Below are positions 36,300 to 48,811 of a stretch of DNA of 64,000 nucleotides, piece after piece (the stretch's first letter is position 1; every line of letters begins with the position of its first letter). The position numbers and the translations under genes were made by a program. Location of the stretch: positions 1,645,773 to 1,709,772 of the forward strand of contig OZ020524.1 in assembly GCA_963971425.1 (NCBI GenBank), given 5' to 3'. The DNA is from Bryoerythrophyllum caledonicum. Its lineage: Eukaryota > Streptophyta > Bryopsida > Pottiales > Pottiaceae. The notes beneath the pieces are model-generated. The model saw only the letters and a list, made by a program, of their open reading frames with translations, was not told the origin of the DNA and did no database searches.

Positions 36300-36790
36300 G
36301 ATGTTCGGCATTCTTATGGGTTTTTCCTCTTCCTTCCTTTGCTAGTTTGTCGGCTTGTTCATTGCCGTTAATATTAGCATGAGCTCAGACTTTATAGAGT
36401 GTAGTGATCTGTGTGCGATTTTGGAGCATTACAACCATAGATGTGAAGATAGTTTGGTCCGGGTGGCTGTTGTGCAAAGTGGGGTGTTTTATGTGTATTA
36501 AGGAGATATAGTGCATTTATGCAATCTGTGAAAATGTGAGTTGGTTTGTTTGAATATTGGGTGGTGATTATCTTAAGGATTTTGTGTATAGCCATTAGCT
36601 TGGCTCTTAGAATATTTTGGAGTCCATGTAGTCTTTTGCCTAATTTAATTTGTTTGGTTGAATTGTATATCCCATAACCGGCTTTTTCCCAGTGCCAATG
36701 TCCCGGGCTTACTTCGGTTGGTTCTTTAAAGGAGTTGTGGGTGTAGTAGCTAAAATTGGGGTCAAATTTCAGGTTGGTGTTAATTTGGTA
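36300..36790 (-). CDS. LINE ORF2 RNase H domain (decayed)
   Basis: On the minus strand a frame begins YYTHNSF, runs through a GYGIYNSTKQ strand and ILRAKLMAIHKIL helix to THIFTDCINAL; a shifted frame then gives HANINGNEQADKLAKEG. These are the four RNase HI blocks. The third Asp (TDC), the His (HAN) and last Asp (QAD) are present, while the first Asp and the Glu positions appear as His and Lys, so this copy would be inactive. The domain degrades the RNA strand after first-strand synthesis. Confidence 0.75.
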
Positions 36791-37074
36791 GTTGGGGAGT
36801 GGGAGGTTTAATTTGATACTTGGTGGTGCGGAAATGTTTGCGCGGGGAGTTTTAGTCTTTTAGACCACTTTTTGTTACGGTTTACACAGATTAGAGTAGG
36901 TGTGGGTGGGGCAATTGCGGTGTATACCTTGTTGATGTTTACATTTTTTGCTATCAAAGTGAGATGAGTAAGGTTTTGTAGTGTTCCTATCTCTCGAGTT
37001 TGGTGATGTATACATAGGATACGTAGGGTTGCTGGTTCAAGACGGGGTGTTTGTATTTGCGGTGGTATAGTAGG

Positions 37075-38481
37075 TTATTTGTAAGTCATAGAGTCTGCTT
37101 CAAATAGTACTATGATGTGGGAGTCCGGGAATTGGCCTAAGCGTGGGTTAGAATTGTGGTACCAATTAGTATCGGGAGTGATAATAATGGTGATGTTTTG
37201 GTTGGGATCATTGTTTGCCGCTAGGCGTGCCCAATGTGTTGTTTGGTGCATTTCTTCTTCGTTGTGAGGGTGTGCAAGGCCTATTCCGCTCCACTTACAG
37301 TCAAAAGCTTTTCCAAGAGAGGCAAATATTTTATCACGTTCAAATGGAGAGTAGAATTTTGAAATTTTTGTGGAGCATGTAACGGGGGACGAGAAGTATG
37401 AATGTGTGATATTTAGGGATGTGATAAGGTAGTCTAAGATAGGATTGGGTACTGTATAATGTGCATTTTTAAGGGGTCCATTTTTGGATATGCGGTATTT
37501 ATATCTTTGGTATAGCCAAACAATTTCGGTTTCAAATGTTTGGGGTATTGGTTCAATGTTAATGGGGGTGTGTAGTGCCTTATCGTAATGGTTCCACAAC
37601 CATTGTAGTCTAGCAAGTGGTATGGTTATTAGGTGTCTACCGTTACCTTCGTATATGTGGGCATTATCTTGTTGTATTTTGATTGTATTTGTTTGTGTGA
37701 GGATGTCAGCTTCGGGGTTGCATTCTGTTGTAAAGATGTTGAGGACGGGAATAATAAGGGGTGTCGTGACAAATCTTCTATCTCGAGGTTGTGCTTGGAG
37801 GTGGTGTAATTGTATGATATTCATGTAATAACTGTTTTGAGTTCTAGAGTAGTATCATCTGAGGATTTCGGTGTTGTGTAGAGAGGCGTTTGGGTTGTGC
37901 CAAGGGAAAATATTTCTTTGCGGGAGCCATTTGTTGTAAGTGGTGTTATTGTCGGGCCAATGGTATAGGTATGACGTATATTGTTCGCTTATGTTGTTGG
38001 AGTCAATGTATTTTCTATGTTTGTGCACAGTAATGTTGTTTACAGGGTACATGGAAGGGTTTTTTAATATATGTGGTGGAGGGGCACATGGTCGTGAGTG
38101 TGGCGGATTTGGAGGGTTTAAAGGGAGGTTGATGTTAGGAAGGATGTCATTGTGACCGATGATGTACGGGTCTTTAAGTGTGTAAGGTGGGGCGTGAGTG
38201 GTGCATGGGTTGGGGCAGATGAAGAGGCATGGAGGATGGCAAAATAATTGTATAGCAATATTCAGTGCACTTTTTATTAATTTGTGAGGGGTAGCGTAGA
38301 GTGTTTTGTAGCTCTTATCGTCCACAAGGTGTGTTCCATTTGGTAGTGTGATTTGTTTTAGATCATAAATGTTTGCCGATTTTTTTTTGTAGGAGTTTAG
38401 CGAATAATTGTCTGTCAAGTCTAGGGAGGTTATGTATTTCATTTGCCCAACTTTGTTCAAGCGGCGCGGGGCCCAGCACAA
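37075..38481 (-). CDS. LINE ORF2 insert between RT thumb and RNase H, function unknown
   Basis: Two open frames (38,481-37,855 and 37,824-37,075; 208 and 249 codons), in the same reading direction and separated by a short gap, occupy about 1.4 kb where other LINEs have little. The second has ordered, conserved-looking blocks: HLITIPLARLQWLWNHY, then WLYQRYKYRI, then FYSPFERDKIFASLGKAF followed by WSGIGLAHP and IIITPDTNW. The spacing faintly recalls PCIF1-like adenine methyltransferase folds (SP..., F..D..FGSLG..F, NPP), but the catalytic NPP is not evident (AHP instead). I do not recognise the domain with confidence. Confidence 0.45.
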
Positions 38482-40065
38482 AATCTTCTAGTGTGCTTTT
38501 TAGAAATGTTTGGCCTTCTGTTTTGAGTACAAAAAGTGTGCGGGTAATGGGAGACCGAAGGCAATCAGATTTTTTAAGTCTTTGGAGGTATTGTGCACCT
38601 CCATAAATAGCGAGGATGTGCCAAAGGAGTCCACTGTAAATTAGTCCTAGTCGTCCCTTGTCGTTAAGTGCATTTTGGAGTTGTTCTCCAATGCAACGTA
38701 GATAGGCATTTTTGAGGGAAAAAGCTTCTAGTCCGAATAGTTTGTGGGGGAGTTGTGTTATGATATTGGGCATACAATTAGGGAGTCCACATACTATCTT
38801 TTGTATGGCTATGATTTTTTGTCAAGTTTGTTTATGGCGGGCATACAATTAGGGAGTCCACATACTATCTTTTGTATGGCTATGATTTTTTTGTCAAGTT
38901 TGTTTATGGCGGGCATCGAATAAGGGACTGCATAGAAACTATATGAGATACCCGGACGTATGACAGTATCAATCATTTTTATTTTTTGTTGCAATGTGGC
39001 CAGACATATTGTAAGTTCATTGCATTGTTTAATAAGTTTTGTAGTAGTAGCGCGGATTTGAATCTTCCATTTTAATGATGGAACTAGGTTTATTCCAAGG
39101 TATATGTAGGGTTGGTTTTGGTTGAGAACCGGAATTGGTTGGCTATGATAGTGGATATTGGTAGCTTGGATAAGGGCTTTGAAGGCGGTCGGATTTATTT
39201 TGGATTTGTTTGGGCATCCAGTTACGGCACATTTTTGGACCCCAAGTTCCATCCCGGACCATAGACAAAATTTGTCTATTTTGTCTAATTGAGTTTGGAG
39301 TGATTTTAGGCGTCCGGAGATGGCTGCTAGATCGTCGGCATATGGGGCCAAATTTACGGTGACTTTTGAGGTGCCTAAGGTGTAGCCATTATTACCTCTT
39401 TGAAGCCATCTTAGAAGAGGTTCTAGAAAAATAATGAAGAGATATGGGCTCAATGTATCTCCTTGGATGGTATCGCGTTAGATGGGGATAGGGCGTGTTT
39501 TACCAAAGAATTCTCCAACGTATGTAGTGGTAGATTGGGAGTATATGTTGCCAACCAGTGTGACTGCGTCTTCCGGGTACCCAAGATTGCTCATTATGGC
39601 TAGCAATCAAGGATGGTCAATGGAACCAAACGCGTTTTTGAAGTCAATGTAGAGTATGTTAATGTCTTTATTAGTGAATTTAGCATCCTCAAGAGCGGCG
39701 ATGAGGGTTTGAAGTTGCCGTGTGGTACTTCTCTCGGCTCTAAATCCTTCTTGGCTTTCGTGTAATATTTGGTGTTTTTCCCCGTAGGCCGATAATATTG
39801 ATGTTAGTGTGCTAGTGTACAATTTGTAAATGGTGTTAGCTAAGGCAATAGGTCGGTGGTTAGATAGCACGGATGGATTGCCTTTTTTGTATAATAAGAT
39901 TGTTAAACTTGTTTTCCAGGATGCAGAATTTGTTTTTTGTTTGTAGCAATGAAGGAAAAATAATGATAGAAGGTCATGAAATCTTGGGGGCATGTTTTTT
40001 AGAATTGAGTTAGGTATATGGTCCGGGCTGGGGGCTTTGTTGTTTACCAAATTTTTTAGGCACAT
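38363..40065 (-). CDS. LINE ORF2 reverse transcriptase
   Basis: Frames at 40,065-39,607, 39,453-38,809 and 38,773-38,363 carry the RT blocks in order: NKAPSPDHIPNSIL, LYKKGNPSVLSNHRPIALAN, QEGFRAERSTTRQLQTLI, ILYIDFKNAFGSIDH, a GDTLSPYLF block, and YADDLAAISG with the catalytic YADD. The thumb-like helices follow to 38,363. Interrupted by at least two stops and a frame change. A 71-bp tandem duplication lies at 38,768-38,909. Confidence 0.9.
38768..38909. repeat. 71-bp tandem duplication inside the LINE RT region
   Basis: The unit beginning GGGCATACAATTAGGGAGTC at 38,768 repeats at 38,839 with near identity (one extra T). It duplicates the MPAINKLDKK-coding stretch. The near-identity shows it arose after the element inserted, or very late. 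Confidence 0.9.
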
Positions 40066-40849
40066 GTTGTATGTGTCTCTGTTATAATATGTGTGGAAAG
40101 GGGTTGTTGGTTCGCCTCCTTTGTCAATGGTAAATCAGTCAAGATCATGCCATGGGTATTGCCTTACTCCGCACGTGCATGTTGATGTATGTTGTGGTTG
40201 GAAGTGACATGGGGGGTAGATGGTCTATTGTTTATGGATTGTAGAAAATGTATTTCGTTTGCGATGTCATCTGGGCTAGTTAGAATGTTGTTGTTTTGAT
40301 CTAAAATGCAATCTAGTGGGAAGTTTGTGTTATTTTAAAAGACTTTTCTATTAATAATTTTTGGGCTAGTTTCATATAATTGATGATACTTAGATATGGC
40401 TTTTTTGACACATTCTCTTGCATATTTTGTAGTAATTTTCCAAACTTGTTTATTGGCAGTTTTTGCAATGATTGCAATGTCTTTTAGCCAGTCTTCGTGA
40501 GGGGTGTTGGGCGGTGGTACTTGTGGGATTTGGGGGTGATGGAGGTTTTGTAGTTCGGAGAGTATGGGGTGGGTTCGCCAGTTGTGGTTAGTTTTAGCAA
40601 TATAAATTGTTTTACAAATGGTGTGGTATGTGACAAGATGTTGTTTCCATGTTTTGGCTAGTTTTCTCGGGAGATACCCCCCTTGTTGCGAGGTTCTAGG
40701 TGTGAGTTGTGGGATTGGGGGGCGCTTTACAAGTGTTTTTCTAAGATCGTGAAAATTGCATTAATAAGTTTGTCAAGAGTGGTGCAGGCTTCTTGCCATT
40801 GTACGGTGTGTGAGTTGTTGGTGGTTGGAAAGAATATCTATAAGGGAAT

Positions 40850-41770
40850 CTATTTATAGTGAGTTTTTTCAAAGAATATTGTATTAAAGTTATCAAGGTT
40901 TTCTTTTGGAATGGAGTTTAGTATTTTTGTATCATTTGAGTTGATGGTTGTGGAAGGTTTACTTATAAGGGTGTTATGAAGTATATTAAGTTGAATTGGG
41001 AAGTGGTCCGAGTTTAAATTGGTTGTGGTATTCGTATTAGATGTGAATAGGGTATAGTTAGGTGTTTTAATGTAAAATCCATCAATTAGGCTAGTGTGTG
41101 TGTAATTAGATCCACCTTGAGGAGAGTATTGTGTATCGGTTGGGATTAAATATAATTCTAAGGCATCCGTGTAATTTCGCCATTGATAGTCTATGTCAAG
41201 TGGGGGGGTAAAAACCCCTCCGTTTTGTCGTCCAACAAGGGCGATATCTCGGTTAAAGTCTCTGCAAAGTATTATTGTATGATTAATATGTGTATTTATT
41301 TGTGAAGTGATGGAGTTTTGGATCTCCAGAATAAGTCTAGAGTCTTCTATGTGCGAGGGCATGTATAGATGAAGAATGAGCCATGATTGGAGGGGTCGGT
41401 TAGTAATTTCAATAATTTGAAGATATAGTGACATACTAGCCGGGGTAGGGATTTTAGTAATATTCCCCGGGAAGGCATATGATTGGTGTATGAGCATGAG
41501 TAGACCTCCTCTTGCCGGTGTATATGGCATTTGTTGTTGGATGCATCGTGTGAGAGTATGAGTGTTATTAAATATAAGTTTGTAATCGGGGAATGTTTTT
41601 TGGATGTATTTTGTGGATTTAGTAGTGGTTAGTTTAGTTTCTTGTATGGCAATTATGGCGGGTGGTGTGTTGGTGTGGGCGGTTAGATTGTGGATGCATG
41701 GCAAAGCAATGTTTAATGTTGAGGCGTTCCATGTAGTTATATATGTGTTTTATTGTCCATGTATAGGTTA
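40850..41770 (-). CDS. LINE ORF2 AP-type endonuclease
   Basis: The frame contains, in order, TWNASTLN at the start (upstream of 41,704, in the same frame), IIAIQETKL with the catalytic Glu, RGGLLMLIHQSY, ILHLYMPSH, IILCRDFNRDIA (equivalent of GDFN), and NSDHFPI (SDH block). These are the APE/exonuclease-III-like motifs that nick the target DNA in L1, I and Dualen elements. Only the frame from 41,704 to 40,850 is uninterrupted. More ORF2 sequence may extend upstream to about 42,250. Confidence 0.85.
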
Positions 41771-42479
41771 CAAGGTGGAGGGGAAATGTAGGCGGGTGGC
41801 GTGGGGGGGTATGTGTAAGCATGAATTGGTTCAAAGCATCTAAGAGCTTCAAGGATAAGATTATGCGGAAAGTAGGGAAATTTTAGTTGTACTTCATCAG
41901 GGGAAGGGGGTGGGATTTGGCTATGAATAAAGTTATATAGGTCATTGTGTAGAGAGATTTTGTGTTCAAGAAGGTGTTGGTTTTCTTCTAGGAATTTGGT
42001 GTATGGGTGGAGTGTATCTATATGTCTTTCAGGGGGGTTATGTAGAGAGGATAGGGTGTTTAATAAAACATTTGTCCAATGTGTTGGATTTGTGTTAGTA
42101 GAACGTTGGTCAATGATATTGTTGCATACGTCTATTGAAGGGTGGAGGGTGGTAATTATGGCGAATAGGATATGTGCGGGTGGATGGTTATGTTTTTGAT
42201 GTATGTTGCGGGAAATGTTGGGGTAGAGGGTGGAATAAGTTTGGTGTAATATGTGATTATATTTAGAAGTGGCGAAAGGTAGATGCTAGATGTTGATATT
42301 CGGGTTGGAATTTTATAGGGTTTGGAATGAAGTATATTTTTGATAATCTTTTGTATGTTTTTGGATGGTTATGGAAGACATTTGGCATTGGGCCAGGGTT
42401 AGTTTCTATGTCTCCGCAAAGTATAAGTATTAGTTTGCAATGAGTGATGTTTATGGCTACTGGTGGGAGGGATGTGGAG

Positions 42480-42589
<110 letters not shown>

Positions 42590-42855
42590 CCTTTTTGTTT
42601 TTTCTTTCTTTTTTATTTATTTTTAAATATTTTTTGCATATAGTATAAATATATACTTTAGAGTATATGTATTTTTTGTTTTTGTATTTTTAGTATAGAA
42701 TTATACTTTTGAATACGTAGTATAAGTAGTATAAATATTTACTATTAAATATATAGATACCACCACGTTGTGTGTCAAAATTAGTTTGACGTGTCCATCC
42801 CTTCAATGGATAATTGCACTCTTTGGCTGGCTTCTTCTTCTTCTTCCATGATGGT

Positions 42856-44423
42856 TTATATGATGTTCTTCCTGAGGGAAGTCATCTCACTTCTAAGAAT
42901 CTTTTTGGTGTTTTCTTGCACCATATCAGCATAGTTTCTAGCTTCTTCAATGATTTCGCCTTTCATTAAAGCCATCTCTTTTCGGAGCTCCGCAATAGTG
43001 TTTTGTGTCCCTTTGCTAACAACCGTTTCCACCATTTGGTTGAGGTCTTGTGCACAAATTTGGTTTGGAGCATTCTCCATGGCGATAACCGCATTCATAG
43101 CCACCGAGTTCACATCCGTCAAACCTAGTCTTTTAAGTTCATCCGCACTTGGAGGGTTTGAGCCATCAAGGCTTCTCGGATGTGGAGTGAAATCGACGTA
43201 TTTCCCATGAAGCTCTACATTTTGTTTCACATGCATCTTATACGCCGCATCATTGAGACATTGTACATTACATGTTCCAACATGTTTTCCATTCTCCAGT
43301 TTGAAGTATAAGCTAACAATATTATTTGCTCCGAGCTTTGATTTCAATCCTTCCTCTAGCACCTCAGTAGTTTCAATTTTACTAAGATTTTTCGCAATTA
43401 AAATCAATGCATTTTTCTTCAATTTGTCATCCTCATTCATTTTGCCTTTGCTCACAAAGTTTGGCACAAAAATCTCATTTGCAAACGCTACTTTGTTGTT
43501 CTTTACAATGGCGGCCATTTTTGGAGATGTAGTTTTAATCCATGCAAATTCATTGGTTGCCTTTTCTCTATTCCAGTAATTTCAAAGTTAAATCCTCTAG
43601 CAAAACTCTCTCTTTCTATTTCCTCATGCATGTTAAACCATTCTTTGTTCCCTAGAGTTGGACCTGTCACTTTCACAGACAGATTGTTAGATGAAGCCAA
43701 TGGATCATATGATTTACATACCTTGCCTTTGTGGGGAATTCCCTCATTTAGAGTGAGGATGAACGATTTCACCCCTTGAAGAAGAGCACGCCCATCTACT
43801 TTCGGATTCATCAAATGAAGCTTGATTGTGCCACTCCAATTCTCAGATTTGTGGTGACAAAAAATAGCAATTGGTTCACCCAATAGTGTACCAAGCGGTA
43901 TCTCCAACTCCTTAAGCTTTTCCACAACCATTGTGTGGATGACTTTTCGTGCACATATTTGATCTCCAAGTTCAAAGTTAGTTGACACTTGATAATCTTT
44001 AGCAAAACCATCCTCACCAACCACTACTTCACTTGGAACTTGTGTCAAGTTAAAGTGGTTACCTTTCACTCCATTTGGCCTTGTTGAAGGCCACTCCTCT
44101 TGTGCAACATAAGGAAAGGAGGGTAATGCTTCTATGTCAGCTTTAGCATGAGCCTCACTCAAGCCTCGCAGTTTCAGATCCTCCATGCTTAGAGCTGGAA
44201 TTTGGGATTATCCTTTGCTCTTTGCAATGGTGTTGAGGGAACAAAACCCTAACCGGTACTCAAGTCTAGGCACCGTGGATGCCTTGGCCTTTTGCTGACT
44301 AGGATGATCCAAAGCATCCAAATCACGTTTTTGAGCAACATTCATGTCAACATCCGATTCCACCACAACATTGTTGAATGTGAGTTGCTTAATAATAGAT
44401 GCAGCGTTGCTTGAGTGAGACAT
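42856..44423 (-). CDS. LINE ORF1 protein (one stop, one frame change)
   Basis: Starts MSHSSNAASIIKQL at 44,423 and continues, through one in-frame stop near 44,208, into MEDLKLRGLSEAHAKADIEA (44,186); after a frame change near 43,560 it continues to 42,856, about 500 codons in all. The last third holds an RRM-like stretch (ALILIAKNLSKIETTEV to ELHGKYVDF) and a C-terminal coiled coil (MALMKGEIIEEARNYADMV). There is no CCHC knuckle and no resemblance to the DUF4283 ORF1 of angiosperm L1. Likely an RNA-binding chaperone of the element. Confidence 0.65.
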
Positions 44424-44429
44424 TCTACA

Positions 44430-47400
44430 GTGAACAACATATTTTTTGAAGTAAGATAGAGTTTTGTGTAAAATTTTACCTCTCTTTTCCTTGAGATTAT
44501 CTTCATTCTACAATTTGATTTGTGGGCCTATAGAAGGTAATACTGACAAGGAGAGGTGGAGATTAATATTGTTTTTTTCATAATAGCGTACATGCATTTT
44601 AAAGAATAGAAGATCGTATTTGTGATCACAAAATTCACATATCAGTAGAAAAATTTCTATGCACCAACTTTGAGTCAAAACATGGGCAACAGTCATTAGG
44701 TTGAAAATTGAACTCACCTTACGAATTGTTGGATGCCCTATGAGCTTTCGGCTCTGGAGCAGATTCGTTCTGCAGTATTGGGTGCAGAAAGTAGCGTTCT
44801 GCTGAAGCCTTTCCGAAGTCACTGAGTTTGGGGTTTGCAGGTAATTGCACGTGTCACTGCAATGTAGGACCGCGTCTATCTGCACAAGCAAGTAAGTTTT
44901 TAGTGAGTTGGGGATTATGGCGAGATGCATGCATGAGTCAAAAAAGGGAGCATCAACATGCAGGAAGTTAAAAAGTGAGGCTTCCGGTTTGCCTTTCACT
45001 TGATCTGTGTGATCCCTGAGTCGGGAACAGACAATAAAGTGCCTTGTTGCTTCGGCATTCGCAATGAGTGGTTGTCCAACGTGCTCTCCCTCGGTGCTTC
45101 ATCTCCGCTCTACGTCCCTGGCTGTTCGGTGGGCAATGTCTCTTCCGAACATCGTCAGGTAGTAGGGATTGGAGCAAGCGTCCTCCTTAGACAAGCTGCA
45201 TGGAGGGGGTTGAGATCCACATTGGGTTGATATCCGAACGTCAGTGTTGTACGCTGAGTTGCACCGAGTCTCGAGTGCAAGACTTCTCGTTGCCAGCGAC
45301 GATGCTGTGCTTTGAGTGCCGCCTCTGGATTGCTGTGGAAGATGATCACTGGTTGGTGCCGCAATGCGCGTGTTGTTGTTGCCGCCAAGTGCGTTGTCTC
45401 TCCGACGTCCTTGGTGTTCGTTAGCAGAATTCTTGATGATTGTCTTCTTGCCTTCAGACGTATGTGTTGGCATCAATAACATGTCGAAGTTAGTGAGTCT
45501 GGCCAGGGGTTTCCACAAGCATGATGACGACCAGCGAGGGGAGATCCTAAACATATGCAGATACAGAGAAAACAGAAACAATTGCAAGTATAGAGAGAGG
45601 TGGAGCCTTGACAAAGATTAAGACATAAACATTTGTATGCATACAAAGAACAAGAACACGGCAAGAAATTGACAGCAAAGGGTGAGAGGGTTTCCACATT
45701 TGCGATGCAGGTATGCTTCATGTGTCACGTCCAACCAGCTGCCTCTCCAATATGGGTGATTCCGACCTCCCCTCTCAAAGGCGTCTTGAGCGGTTAGTGG
45801 ACGGATGAGTACAAGTACGCAGACATGCACATTGGAAGATGGTTTCCTTTGAGGTTGAGGAGGCAATTTATACCTTGTTGTTGTCCTTTAGAGTCTAAAG
45901 AGTTGTTCTGTTGTTGATGATGGATGTTTGTATTCTGTTCGACGCTGGCGGCTAGGGTTTCCTCGGAGAAGAGAGTTGGTCGGCCCTTGGATCAACATTT
46001 TGCGGTTGCGATTGGCGGTGAAGGGCGTTAAAGCCATAAACTTCTTAATTTGAAGTCCTTGAGGTCTGTTGGAGCTAGGGTTTCGTCCAGAAATGCATCC
46101 TTTCTTGTGCTCCTTCCTTAGTTTGAAGTGTGTCTTGTGGTGCCGTTGGTGGCGTTCCTTCCCAAGGTGGCCGCGAGGTTGTTGATATCCTAAGAGGTAG
46201 ATTTCAATATACTACTTGTTCCTGTAACAATCATCAACACAAGGCTTCCAAGGTAAGTTGTTGTAAGGAGTTGATGTGACTAGTGCGTTTACCTGGTGAT
46301 ACATGTGCGATGTAGTGGGTGATGTCGTACTTGCTTGTTGTGTTGTGCTCCTCATCTGTAGCCTTTGTTGTTGTTGTTGCTTGCCTCGATTTATGTGGCT
46401 TGGTAATTGTTTGCATTTGGGAGTGTTGAATGGGGGTGTTGCTGCTTTCCCAACTTGGGAAATGAGGTGGTCGTTTGCAATGGTCTTGCGATTTGTGGGG
46501 ATCTTGATGTCGTCTAGGTGGTTTTTGGTGCTGTTGTCTACATGGTTTACTGACGCCCGTCTTCTCATCTGCCGATTGTTGCCAGGTTTCCGGAAGGAGC
46601 TTGTGTACGTTGTCTGACGAGATGTGCTTGATGTGCCTGAGGTGCATGTACACACACAGTTAGATCTATTCACTAGAGCCAGACTAGAGATATAGGCAAT
46701 ATTGTATGTTTCTGTGTTACTTCTACAATCCGAGGTTAAGATATCGCATGCAATTACAAACATTTGCTGGGATGGAACAATGTAGAGGTTAGGAAGTATG
46801 GTCTGATCATGGTTTTGTGTTGATCTGGGTGTAGTTGGGGTAGGTTGTCGCAGTGTTGAAAGTGACGAAAGTTGAGGGAGTTGTTGTAGCTTCGCTGGTC
46901 TCTGTGATGGTGTCGGCTGGTTGTACTGGTGCTGTCCCGGCAGAGTCCGTACTGTCCCGTATGACTGATCTTCAATGTATAGTTGATCCCGGAGTATTTG
47001 AGTCCCGTTCTTCTTACTGTGTAAACATCTCCTCATTGCTGGCTATGTGGATGATGGGGTCTTGGTCGAGATGATGGATCTTTGACGTGAAGTTCCTGTG
47101 CTTTGAAAGTTTGTACTGCCTAGTTTGCTTTCGCATGAATTGTTAGTATCAAGAGCATTGCCAATACCAATCAAAAACCACAATAAATATACGCATTTGG
47201 AAGTATGAAAGTAAGAGAGGGCCTGGAATGGTGTGTTGGAGTTGCCTTGCGACAAAGTTGCGCGAGTCGTGGTGATCTTCATGAGTTGTACACGTAGGTC
47301 GGGGAGAGGGAGGGGCTAAGTAGGAGGTTTGCAGATCAAATCACTTGTGACTCCAGATCTGGGGCAGTTTGTATTTGGAGCATTGTTGTGAAGTACAAGA

Positions 47401-47713
47401 TCTGTGTACCAACATCAGTGCTCGCTCTTTCAGATTCTACTCTCACATATCTGACTTCACAAATGTTCTCAGTGACTAACTACACTCAGATCAGAAGTTG
47501 AGCCTTCTCCAACACATGCAGTCTGCTTCCCAGACCTCCTACAAGCACAGATCTAACGTTTACGGAGGCTCATAGCAAGCCAACCACCCTTGCTATTTGT
47601 AAACCTCAGTTCTTGTGCTAAGTCCCTCTCCTCCCCTCACCGAGAGATGCGGAGCTCTAGAGACGGGCCATCGAGTTGTCAAAAGACATAACAAAGCAGT
47701 ATGGGAAATCCGC
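44430..47713. other. Presumed LINE 5' leader; no protein recognised
   Basis: 3.3 kb between ORF1 and the right-hand copy of GATTATATCC. Frames of up to 274 codons (minus strand, 47,036-46,212) are Gln/Thr/Pro-rich and unlike any family. Base composition is higher in GC than the adjacent DNA. It may be the element's 5' UTR or unrelated host DNA. Confidence 0.35.
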
Positions 47714-47966
47714 GATTATATCCTAACAGTGAACATCATTGTGTAGAGGAGGAAGGGAAGAAATTAACATTGTTAGAGTCAAATACAAATATCACAAGAA
47801 ATGAGTACCAAGATAAGTTGTTAGTAGAATTAAGTTACTGCAAGATTATGGAAGAGTTGCTTCTGAAAGAAAATAAGAAGACATCACAAAAAAAATATGA
47901 ATGTCTGGAGTGATTTGACACAAGACAAAAAATTGAGTGTTTGTCAAGCTTATTGGAGTTGATTAA

Positions 47967-48807
47967 CCCCTAAAGTCGAAATCGACCAGAATGTGGTCGA
48001 TCTGACTCTGCTCAGGCTCTCAGTTACTAAATTTAGATCGTATGAAGTTATTACCGCTGCAGATTGTAGAGTTTTCCCAGACCTTTAAAATGACACCATT
48101 CATGCTTCAAAATTCCTCATACTTTAGGAGATATTCACGGTCAAAGTTTGAAAACACTGTTAGGGCATGCCGAAATCTGCCCAGAACTGCGGTATATGCT
48201 CAATTATTCTCAAAATCTGCCCAAAATCAATTAGATCGCAGTAACTTCAAAAATTCACCAAAAATTGAGATTTTATTTTTTTTCGAATTTTGTTTTTCGT
48301 ACATGTAAAAGAGGTAGTAAAGCATGATCTCACCGTTTGGATTTTCAATCGGATAATTTTTTACATGCCTTTTTAATTGTTGAAAATGGGCATTTGTATT
48401 TGTATTTCAGCATACCTCCATGTGAAAAATGAAGCATTTCTTTAGGTTTTATAGGTCCTATGAGGGTAAAAAATATATGGACATATTCCTTACTCACATA
48501 GGAACAAGAATTTGAAGAGCCTCATGTCAAATTTCCTTTCAAAATTGGTTTTTTTGGCCCCCAAAACATTAGTTTTCCATTCTACAGCAAGGAAAAAGTC
48601 TTTTTTTTCAACTTTGAACATTATGATCTCCCAAATGGAGAGGAATTTGAATCTAAGATTCGGTATGCATGTACATGTACAAGTTAGGTACTAGATCTTA
48701 CGGTTACATACTCGAAAATTTGTCAAAAGTTAAAAATTTTCACCTTGCATTGAAAGAGGGCAGTTTTGAGGGTTTTTGGCAGTTTTGAGGGCTTTCGACT
48801 TTAGGGG
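47967..48807. mobile_element. TTAA-flanked non-autonomous DNA transposon, piggyBac-like ends (copy B)
   Basis: A perfect 15-bp inverted repeat CCCCTAAAGTCGAAA begins at 47,967 and is mirrored to 48,807. TTAA abuts both ends (47,963-47,966 and 48,808-48,811). The first seven bases match copy A at 1551, while the rest of the TIR and the interior differ, so it is a sister family. 841 bp, no transposase. Confidence 0.65.
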
Positions 48808-48811
48808 TTAA

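Noticed and set aside
46212-47036. 274-codon minus-strand frame, Gln/Thr/Pro-rich
   Set aside because: No recognisable domain, composition typical of open frames in CAA-rich DNA; not called as a gene. It may lie in the LINE leader.
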